Source of the DNA: an uncultured Acetatifactor sp.
Lineage (GTDB): Bacteria > Bacillota > Clostridia > Lachnospirales > Lachnospiraceae
NCBI GenBank assembly: GCA_910583845.1
Contig: CAJUAB010000002.1
Location: forward strand, 202,936-266,935
Reading direction: 5' to 3'
Length of the DNA stretch: 64,000 bases
Below, piece after piece: positions 57,675 through 64,000 of the stretch. The translations under genes and the position numbers were made by a program. The notes under the pieces are model-generated. The model ran no database searches. It saw nothing but the letters and a program-made list of their open reading frames with translations, and was not told the origin of the DNA. Numbering within the stretch: the stretch's first letter is position 1; each line of letters opens with the position of its first letter.

Positions 57675-57887
57675 GATATTTCTAGTAAACTGTAGATAAA
57701 GTTGCCGGAGCGGGCGGCATGGAACAGGACCATGTGACGCGAAGCCGGGAAAGCCTGGAAGTAATCCTTTCGGATATTGACGGGTACAATAACAGGAGCG
57801 CAGCCGTAACGGACCTGGCGGATCTGCGAAAATGCGTATTCAACTATTGATTTGAGTGTGCGCCGCAGCGCACGGATGGGTGTAAAG

Positions 57888-59225
57888 ATGGAAAAGAAAA
57901 AGAGGCATATTGTAAGCGGAGTCCTGCCCGGGAGTATCGCGGAGGAACTGGAGATTGAGGCGGGAGACAGACTGTTGTCCATAGACAATACGGAAATTGA
58001 GGATATATTTGACTATCAGTTTCTGATTCAGGACACTTATATTGAGGTGGAAATCGAAAAACCGGACGGGGAGCAGTGGCTTTTAGAGGTGGAAAAGGAA
58101 TTTGACGAGGATCTGGGGATTACGTTTGAGAACGGACTGATGGACGAGTACCGGAGCTGTCATAACAAGTGTATTTTCTGCTTTATTGATCAGATGCCGA
58201 AGGGGATGCGGGAGACTCTGTATTTCAAGGATGACGATTCCCGGCTGTCTTTTTTGCAGGGCAACTATGTGACGCTGACCAATATGTCGGATCATGATAT
58301 CGAACGGATCATCCGGTACCGCCTGGCCCCTATCAATATATCCTTCCACACCATGAACCCGGAGCTGCGGTGCAGGATGTTGAACAACCGTTTCGCGGGA
58401 GAGGCTCTGAAAAAAGCGGACAGGCTCTATGAAGCGGGGATTGCGATGAACGGGCAGATTGTTTTGTGCAGGGGGATCAATGACGGCCCGGAGCTGGAGT
58501 ACAGCATCTCTGAACTGACCGGATATCTGCCGTATCTGGAGAGTGTGTCCGTGGTGCCTGTGGGGCTGTCCCGATATCGGGAGGGCTTATGCCCGCTGGA
58601 ACCGTTTACCAGGGAGGACGCCCGGGAAGTGCTGCGGATCATCCATAAATGGCAGGAGCAGATTTACAGGGAGAGGGGCACTCATTTTGTTCATGCCAGC
58701 GACGAATGGTATATTCTGGCCCAGGAGGAGCTGCCCGGGGAAGAGCGCTATGACGGTTATCCACAGCTGGAAAACGGCGTGGGCATGACCCGGCTGCTTC
58801 TGAGTGAATTTGACCGGGAACGGGAGCGGCTGCGCCGGGAGAGACCGATTCCGGATCTGTCGGTGCGGGAGGAGATGTCCATCGCCACAGGCAGGCTGGC
58901 CTATCCCTATATTCTTCAGATGGCTGAACGGATGATGGAGGATTTCCCCGGCCTGCTTATTCATGTCTACGCCATCCGCAATGATTTTTTCGGGGAGATG
59001 ATTACGGTATCAGGGCTGCTGACGGGGCAGGACATTCTGGCGCAGCTTAAGGGTAAGCCCCTGGGCAGGCGGCTGCTTCTGCCTCAGAACGTGCTGCGCA
59101 GCGGGGAGGAGGTATTTCTGGACGATTTGACCCTGGAGGAGCTGAAAAACACTTTACAAGTGGAGATTAATATTGTAAAATCAAGCGGATGTGATTTTAT
59201 TGACGCCGTATTGGGCAGTGTCTGA
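57888..59225 (+). CDS. DUF512 radical SAM protein with PDZ-like N-terminus
   Basis: 445 residues from ATG 57888; GTG 57852 is an in-frame alternative. Residues about 5-75 resemble a PDZ domain (GVLPGSIAEELEIEAGDRLL). Then comes the conserved EYRSCHNKCIFCFIDQMPKG with the CxxxCxxC [4Fe-4S] triad of radical SAM enzymes, and YFKDDDSRLSFLQGNYVTLT. The DUF512 C-domain ends with the metal-binding-like GCDFIDAVLG. This family is widespread in Firmicutes with no proven reaction. It ends directly before der, with which it is probably co-transcribed. Confidence 0.9.
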   Translation: MEKKKRHIVSGVLPGSIAEELEIEAGDRLLSIDNTEIEDIFDYQFLIQDTYIEVEIEKPDGEQWLLEVEKEFDEDLGITFENGLMDEYRSCHNKCIFCFIDQMPKGMRETLYFKDDDSRLSFLQGNYVTLTNMSDHDIERIIRYRLAPINISFHTMNPELRCRMLNNRFAGEALKKADRLYEAGIAMNGQIVLCRGINDGPELEYSISELTGYLPYLESVSVVPVGLSRYREGLCPLEPFTREDAREVLRIIHKWQEQIYRERGTHFVHASDEWYILAQEELPGEERYDGYPQLENGVGMTRLLLSEFDRERERLRRERPIPDLSVREEMSIATGRLAYPYILQMAERMMEDFPGLLIHVYAIRNDFFGEMITVSGLLTGQDILAQLKGKPLGRRLLLPQNVLRSGEEVFLDDLTLEELKNTLQVEINIVKSSGCDFIDAVLGSV

Positions 59226-59271
59226 TCAAGGAGATCTGACGCCCGGCACGTACTTACGCGGGATCGCAGGC

Positions 59272-60648
59272 ATGGCGGAGGTCCGCAGGAATGAGGCAGG
59301 TTTGAAAACGGAAAGAAGAACAGGAAAACCCATTGTGGCTGTGGTGGGAAGGCCTAACGTGGGCAAGTCAACTTTGTTTAACGCTCTGGCAGGCGGAAAG
59401 ATATCCATTGTGCAGGATACTCCCGGAATTACAAGAGACCGGATCTATGCGGACGCTACCTGGCTGGACCGCAGTTATACCTTGATTGATACCGGCGGCA
59501 TCGAGCCGGAGAGCAGGGATATTATTCTGTCTCAGATGCGGGAGCAGGCGCAGATCGCCATGGATACGGCGGATGTGATCATTTTTCTGGTGGATGTGCG
59601 CCAGGGGTTACAGGACGCAGACGCCAAGGTGGCGGACATGCTGCGCCGCTGTCAAAAGCCGGTGGTGCTGGTGGTGAATAAGGTTGACAGTTTTGAAAAA
59701 TATATGGCGGATGTGTATGAATTTTACAATCTGGGCATAGGGGAACCGCATCCCGTATCCGCTGTGAACAAGCTGGGCCTGGGAGATATGCTGGAAGAGG
59801 TGGTCTCCCACTTCCCGGAGCCCTCCGGGGAGGAGGAAGAGGACGACCGCACCAGGGTAGCCATTGTGGGCAAGCCCAATGTGGGGAAGTCTTCCATTAT
59901 CAACAGACTGTTGGGAGAGAACCGTCTGATCGTCTCGGACATTGCGGGCACCACCCGGGACGCGGTGGACACGGAGATCACTTACGGCGACCGGGAGTAT
60001 GTGTTTATCGACACGGCAGGGCTGCGGCGCAAAAACAAGATCAAAGAAGAGCTGGAGCGCTATATGATCATTCGCACCGTGGGCGCGGTGGAGCGGGCCG
60101 ATGTGGTGGTTCTGGTGATCGACGCCACCGAGGGCGTGACGGAGCAGGATGCCAAGATCGCCGGTATCGCCCACGACAGGGGCAAGGCGGTGATCATCGC
60201 GGTCAACAAATGGGACGCCGTGGAAAAGGATGACAAGACCATTTATCGCTTTACGGAAAAAGTGCGCAGTACGCTGTCTTTCATGCAGTACGCCGAGCTG
60301 GTCTTCATCTCCGCAAGGACGGGGCAGCGGCTCCCCAAACTCTTTGAGACCATCGACATGGTCAGTGAAAATCATGCCATGCGGGTAGCCACCGGTGTGC
60401 TCAACGAGATCATGGCGGAGGCGGTGGCCATGCAGCAGCCTCCCTCGGACAAGGGAAGACGCCTGCGGCTGTACTATATCACCCAGGTAGCTGTAAAGCC
60501 TCCCACCTTCGTGATATTTGTCAATGACAGGGAATTGATGCATTTTTCCTATACCAGATATATCGAAAACCAGATCCGGGAGACTTTTGGCTTCAGAGGG
60601 ACGCCTCTGCGGTTCATCATCAGGGAACGAAAGGACAGGGAATCATGA
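59272..60648 (+). CDS. der: Ribosome-associated GTPase Der (EngA)
   Basis: 458 residues from ATG 59272; the real start is slightly uncertain because the frame stays open upstream (GTG 59191, 59218) and the ribosome site is weak. Two G-domains in tandem: G1 GRPNVGKSTLFN and GKPNVGKSSIIN, G3 DTGGIEP and DTAGLRR, G4 VNKVDS and VNKWDA, then the KH-like C-terminus (YITQVAVKPPTFVIFVND). It is required for 50S maturation. Directly followed by plsY with a 4-bp ATGA overlap. Confidence 0.97.
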   Translation: MAEVRRNEAGLKTERRTGKPIVAVVGRPNVGKSTLFNALAGGKISIVQDTPGITRDRIYADATWLDRSYTLIDTGGIEPESRDIILSQMREQAQIAMDTADVIIFLVDVRQGLQDADAKVADMLRRCQKPVVLVVNKVDSFEKYMADVYEFYNLGIGEPHPVSAVNKLGLGDMLEEVVSHFPEPSGEEEEDDRTRVAIVGKPNVGKSSIINRLLGENRLIVSDIAGTTRDAVDTEITYGDREYVFIDTAGLRRKNKIKEELERYMIIRTVGAVERADVVVLVIDATEGVTEQDAKIAGIAHDRGKAVIIAVNKWDAVEKDDKTIYRFTEKVRSTLSFMQYAELVFISARTGQRLPKLFETIDMVSENHAMRVATGVLNEIMAEAVAMQQPPSDKGRRLRLYYITQVAVKPPTFVIFVNDRELMHFSYTRYIENQIRETFGFRGTPLRFIIRERKDRES

Positions 60649-61340
60649 TACGGATTGTATGTGTGCTGATTGGTTATATCTTTGGCCTGTTTCAGACCGG
60701 CTATTTCTATGGAAAGGCCCACGGGATTGACATCCGGGAACATGGCAGCGGTAATTCCGGCACCACCAACACGCTGCGGGTGCTGGGCACCAAAGCGGGG
60801 CTCATCGTCTTTGCCGGAGACTGCCTCAAATGCATGGCGGCGGTGTGGCTGGTGCGGCTTCTCTTTGGCGGCAGTTACCATCATATCATCTATCTGTTGT
60901 GTCTGTACACCGGGGCCGGGGCGATTCTGGGGCATAATTATCCCTTTTACATGCATTTTAAGGGCGGGAAAGGGATTGCGGCCACCGCAGGTATGGTTCT
61001 TTCCTTTCATCCCTGGTTCGTTCTGACGGGCGTGGTGGCGTTTTTCGCCACATTTTTTACCACCCATTATGTATCGCTGGGCTCTCTGCTGGTGTATACG
61101 CTGCTGATGATTCAGCTGGTGGTCAGCGGGCAGACGGGACTGTTTCCGGAGATGACCCAGGGGCAGCTTGTGGAAATGTACGTGCTCTTTGGCTGTATGA
61201 CGGCGCTGGCTTTCTGGAAGCACCGGGAAAATATCGGGCGGCTCATCCACGGCACCGAGCGGAAGACCTATCTGACAAAGAAAAACAAGGTGGAGGATGG
61301 CAGCGGGCACGAGGCCGGGCAGAAGAACGGGACACATTGA
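60645..61340 (+). CDS. plsY: Glycerol-3-phosphate acyltransferase PlsY
   Basis: 231 residues; ATG 60645 overlaps the der stop. Five hydrophobic segments and the family motifs are clear: HGSGNSGTTNTLRVLG, GDCLKCMAAV, and GHNYPFYMHFKGGKGIAATA. It acylates glycerol-3-phosphate with acyl-phosphate at the membrane, the first phospholipid step. A polar tail (about 205-231) is longer than usual. The gene order der-plsY-gpsA puts two glycerol-3-phosphate steps together, since gpsA makes the substrate. Confidence 0.96.
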   Translation: MIRIVCVLIGYIFGLFQTGYFYGKAHGIDIREHGSGNSGTTNTLRVLGTKAGLIVFAGDCLKCMAAVWLVRLLFGGSYHHIIYLLCLYTGAGAILGHNYPFYMHFKGGKGIAATAGMVLSFHPWFVLTGVVAFFATFFTTHYVSLGSLLVYTLLMIQLVVSGQTGLFPEMTQGQLVEMYVLFGCMTALAFWKHRENIGRLIHGTERKTYLTKKNKVEDGSGHEAGQKNGTH

Positions 61341-61436
61341 GGGCGGCGCGTCAGCTGCCCGTGGACGCGCGGAATCTTTGGCCGGAATTTTGACGAAGCC
61401 TGAACGCGGAAGGTAAAAGGGAGAAGGGAATTTCTT

Positions 61437-61464
61437 TTGATAAAGAGGGAAAGTGTTGTATAAT
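61437..61464 (+). promoter_or_regulatory. Sigma-A promoter for gpsA
   Basis: TTGATA (61437-61442), 16 bp, perfect TATAAT (61459-61464), about 42 bp before the gpsA start. It allows gpsA expression apart from der-plsY. Confidence 0.65.
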
Positions 61465-61505
61465 TGCGGGATTTCGGTATCCGTGATGGAAAGGACAGGG
61501 GTGTC

Positions 61506-62519
61506 ATGGCAAGGGTTACAGTGATTGGAGGAGGAAGCTGGGGGATTGCCCTGGCGGTGCTGCTGCACAGGAACGGACATCAGATCACGGTCTGGTCCGC
61601 TTTGGAAAAGGAGATTGAGATGCTGCAGGCGCAGCATGAGCACAAGATGCTGCCGGGAGTGAAGCTGGCGGAGGATATCCGCTTTACCTTGAAAGAACAG
61701 GAGGCTGTGGAGGGGGCGGATCTTCTGGTGATGGCGGTGGCCAGCAGTTTCACCCGCAGGACGGCGGCAAGACTCTGTCCCTTTGTGGTTCCGGGCCAGA
61801 GGATTGTCAATGTGGCCAAGGGTATTGAGGAACACACGCTGATGACCCAGGCTCAGATCACGGAGCAGGAAATTCCCATGGCCCGGGTGGCGGTATTGTC
61901 GGGGCCTTCCCATGCGGAGGAGGTGGGCAGGGGGATTCCCACCACTATTGTGGTGGGGGCCAGGAGACGTTCCGACGCGGAATATATCCAGAATCTGTTT
62001 ATGAACGAGGTGTTCCGGGTTTACACCAGCCCGGACGTGCTGGGGATCGAGCTGGGCGGGAGCCTGAAAAATGTGGTGGCGCTGGCGGCGGGGATCGCGG
62101 ACGGTCTGGGCTATGGCGACAACACCAAGGCGGCGCTGATCACCCGGGGAATCACCGAGATCGCCCGGCTGGGTACGGCCATGGGGGGACGTTTTGAGAC
62201 GTTCTGCGGCCTCACGGGCATCGGGGACCTGATTGTAACCTGCGCCAGCATGCATTCCCGGAACCGCCGGGCCGGTATTCTGATCGGACAGGGAAAGACC
62301 ATGGAGGAAGCCATGGAGCAGGTGCAGATGGTGGTGGAGGGAGTGTACAGCGCCAGGGCCGCCATGGAGCTGGCCAGGAAGTATGACGTGCAGCTCCCCA
62401 TCATCGAGCAGGTCAACAAAATCCTGTTTGAAGGCAAGCCCGCTGACGTGGCGGTGAGAGAGCTGATGCTGCGGGACCGCAAGATTGAAGTGTCGGACGC
62501 CCTTTGGGAAGAAGAATGA
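61506..62519 (+). CDS. gpsA: NAD(P)-dependent glycerol-3-phosphate dehydrogenase
   Basis: 337 residues from ATG 61506 (AAGGACAGGGG upstream). Rossmann motif VTVIGGGSWGIALAVLL, the GPSHAEEVGRGIPTTIV block, the catalytic region ELGGSLKNVVALAAGIADGL (Lys in LKN) and TFCGLTGIGDLIVTC, all typical of GpsA. It reduces dihydroxyacetone phosphate to glycerol-3-phosphate for lipid synthesis by PlsY. Full length. Confidence 0.97.
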   Translation: MARVTVIGGGSWGIALAVLLHRNGHQITVWSALEKEIEMLQAQHEHKMLPGVKLAEDIRFTLKEQEAVEGADLLVMAVASSFTRRTAARLCPFVVPGQRIVNVAKGIEEHTLMTQAQITEQEIPMARVAVLSGPSHAEEVGRGIPTTIVVGARRRSDAEYIQNLFMNEVFRVYTSPDVLGIELGGSLKNVVALAAGIADGLGYGDNTKAALITRGITEIARLGTAMGGRFETFCGLTGIGDLIVTCASMHSRNRRAGILIGQGKTMEEAMEQVQMVVEGVYSARAAMELARKYDVQLPIIEQVNKILFEGKPADVAVRELMLRDRKIEVSDALWEEE

Positions 62520-62655
62520 ATCTTGACGGAAACGCCCTTTGCGATCCGTCGGGGTATTATGTGCTGGGAAGCCGCGGATGCCAATGGAACTTTGGAATTG
62601 TGATTTCAGGTAAAATGCGCGGACAGGCCGGCATATTTTGATCATCATCTGACCC

Positions 62656-62909
62656 GGCGGGGTATATATAAAATAATTGTTCCGCAGTACCCCGCCTTTC
62701 CGCAAATTCTCCCCTTTTTGCTCAGTTTGTTTGGCTAAACAGGGTATATACAGAAAAATTGTCGCTCCATATCCACTTTTTTGCCATCAGCGGGGTACTG
62801 ACACACAATTTTTCTGTATATACCCTGATGCGCAAAAAAAATCTGTTTTTCTGCCCCCCAGGGACTCTGGGCAGGGTATTGGGAAGCAATTTTTTCATAT
62901 ATACCCCGG
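62656..62909. repeat. Cluster of four 35-40 bp palindromic repeats in both orientations
   Basis: This fills most of the 475-bp gap 62520-62994. Copies at 62656-62696, 62741-62775, 62791-62826 (inverted) and 62873-62909 (inverted) share GGGTATATA..(G)AAAA..ATTG, flanked by GGGGTA and TACCCC type ends. Copies two and three also form a 22-bp perfect inverted repeat (62741-62762 with 62805-62826, 42-nt loop). No gene is supported here; small frames seen on both strands derive from the repeats. Confidence 0.7.
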
Positions 62910-62994
62910 CCTCTGGCCGGAGCAGAGTATTCTGTATACGTCCGTGAGAAAACCGGCATTTTTAGGAATACACTCTTCACCAGCCTTTTTGAAT

Positions 62995-63870
62995 CTACGA
63001 AACCCGGTGATGAGGCCGGATGGTCTCCATGATTTCCGCCGCCATCCTGGGCCTGTTCATGGTGTAGATATGGATGCCGTCCACGCCGTTCTGTTCAAGA
63101 TCAATGATCTGGCGGACTGCGTAGTCAATCCCGGCCTTGCGCATGTCCTCTCTGGAATCCCCGTAGCGGGCGATCATATCGGCCAATGCCTTGGGGATGG
63201 TGGCGCCGGAGAGAGAAATGCTGGTGCCCAGCTGGCCTGCGCTGGTAACGGGCATAATCCCTGCATGTATGGGCAGAGTGATCCCCTTGCGGCGGGCTTT
63301 GTCCTGAAATTCATAGAAACAGTCGTTGTCGAAAAACATCTGGCTGATCAGGTCCCGGGCTCCCGCGTCCTGCTTGAGCTTTAAATATCCCAGATCGGAC
63401 TGCATACTGAAACATTCATAGTGCTTTTCCGGGTAACAGGCGGCAGAAATGTGCAGCGCGGGGTCCAGTTCTTTCAGGTAGGCGATCATGTCGCTGGCAT
63501 GTTCGAAATCCCGGGCGGCAAACTGTTCATCTGTCATGTCTCTGGGGCGGTCTCCCCGCAGAGCCAGCACATGGGTCACTCCGGCCTCTTTCAGCGCGGA
63601 GACCACGTTTTGCAGGGCTTCCCGTCTGCTGCCCACACAGGTGATATGTGCCAGGGCAGGCAGCTTCAACCGGTTCTGTATGTAGGAGGCGATCTCCACG
63701 GTTTTTCCGGAGTTGCTGCCCCCTGCGCCGTAAGTCACGCTGATAAAGGCCGGGGCCAGCGCTCCCAGCTTGTCCAGGGTGGCGAAAGCCGCCTCAAATT
63801 CCCCGTCCTTCTTGGGGGGGAAGACTTCAAAGGAAACGGGGATGGATTTCTTTTCTGTTGTTGTATTCAT
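62995..63870 (-). CDS. metF: Methylenetetrahydrofolate reductase
   Basis: 291 residues; ATG 63870, preceded by AAAGG. Motifs: VSFEVFPPKKDGEFEAAFAT, FISVTYGAGGSNSGKTVEIA, LPALAHITCVG, VLALRGDRP and YPEKHYECFSMQSDL (Glu in FEVFPP and Asp/Asn ligands for FAD). It reduces 5,10-methylene-THF to 5-methyl-THF for methionine synthesis (and the acetogenic methyl branch). Family length about 290 is normal. Only 4 bp separate it from the stop of the gene before it, so they are co-transcribed. Confidence 0.95.
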   Translation of the reverse strand: MNTTTEKKSIPVSFEVFPPKKDGEFEAAFATLDKLGALAPAFISVTYGAGGSNSGKTVEIASYIQNRLKLPALAHITCVGSRREALQNVVSALKEAGVTHVLALRGDRPRDMTDEQFAARDFEHASDMIAYLKELDPALHISAACYPEKHYECFSMQSDLGYLKLKQDAGARDLISQMFFDNDCFYEFQDKARRKGITLPIHAGIMPVTSAGQLGTSISLSGATIPKALADMIARYGDSREDMRKAGIDYAVRQIIDLEQNGVDGIHIYTMNRPRMAAEIMETIRPHHRVS

Positions 63871-63874
63871 ATTC

Positions 63875-64000
63875 TCAGGCCTTTCTGATTAAGAGTTCCG
63901 CATACCCCCTGCCGACGCACAGACCAGGTGCTTCCTGCCCGGCCGCTACGGCGTCCAGACAGGAAGCAATGCGCCGTCCGGGGCTATGCTGATTAAGAGT
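63875..64000 (-). CDS. C-terminal end of an unidentified gene (partial)
   Basis: An open minus-strand frame enters from the right edge and ends at 63875-63877 with the visible sequence RRIASCLDAVAAGQEAPGLC followed by VGRGYAELLIRKA (about 41 residues in all). It lies 4 bp upstream of metF, so it is in the same operon and could concern one-carbon or methionine metabolism. Too little is visible to name it. Confidence 0.5.
   Translation of the reverse strand, partial: TLNQHSPGRRIASCLDAVAAGQEAPGLCVGRGYAELLIRKA

Noticed and set aside
57719..57850. 43-codon plus-strand frame upstream of the DUF512 gene
   Set aside because: No convincing ribosome site, hydrophobic core or recognisable feature; too short to support without conservation data.
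60549..62705. 718-codon open frame on the minus strand
   Set aside because: It is antisense to plsY and gpsA, whose motifs are clear. The minus-strand product is rich in His/Pro/Arg with no domain pattern, typical of a shadow frame in GC-rich DNA.

Overview
The window looks like chromosome from a motile, Gram-positive anaerobe of the Clostridia, most likely Lachnospiraceae. This rests on gene order and protein style, not on a database search. Supporting signs are good Shine-Dalgarno sites with frequent GTG/TTG starts, lipoprotein signal peptides followed by acidic linkers, a GC-rich genome with AT-rich promoters, flagellar accessory genes, a spore-type LysM/GH18 hydrolase, and the Firmicutes orders eno-secG-rnr-smpB-ssrA and rplS-lepB-rbgA-rnhB-(FliK-like)-(FlhX-like). 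No plasmid, phage module, CRISPR array, rRNA or tRNA gene was seen. The only non-coding RNA gene called is tmRNA.

Layout. 0-3.2 kb: tail of a flagellar-type gene set (FapA/DUF342, an unknown small protein, DUF6115, an MltG-LysM-like anchored protein). 3.2-6.2 kb: rpsB-tsf and a CPBP protease. 6.3-15.9 kb: an unusual locus with two very long solute-binding lipoproteins, two sugar-type ABC permeases, an HlyD-like adaptor and a MacB-periplasmic-core-like protein, but no ATPase. 15.9-24 kb: metallopeptidase, thiN, CDF transporter, gpmI, aldo/keto reductase, C39-like protein, eno. 23.9-27.8 kb: secG, rnr (with two low-complexity insertions), smpB and ssrA, followed by broken copies of the tmRNA 3' end that look like an old integration scar. 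28.1-37.7 kb: a peptide ABC importer operon (oppABCDF plus a degenerate ApbE-like protein) in which most subunits depart from textbook architecture. 37.8-42 kb: TrpB2-like enzyme (minus strand), L,D-transpeptidase, NSS symporter. 42-44.3 kb: a small decaying island with a Uma2 nuclease and a tandem hicA/hicB array in several stages of decay, placed between a 198-bp duplicated fragment and its parent GH18 gene. 45.5-51.2 kb: rplS, two signal peptidases around rbgA, rnhB, FliK-like and FlhX-like genes. 51.4-56.4 kb: YraN, PgeF and a two-component system. 56.4-64 kb: prs (minus), a DUF512 radical SAM protein, der-plsY-gpsA, then metF on the minus strand and the end of the gene before it.

How the parts fit. 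Most of the window is core metabolism and translation, cut by three accessory blocks: the ATPase-less SBP/permease/adaptor locus, the modified Opp system and the hic/Uma2 island. Intergenic regions carry several families of small palindromic repeats (16.3, 40.3, 51.2, 52.7 and 62.7 kb), which are not annotated by any gene model.

The best candidates for something under-described are the Opp operon (apparently permuted OppA, expanded OppB and OppD, membrane-tailed OppF, ApbE-like partner) and the 6.4-15.8 kb hybrid importer/efflux-like locus.
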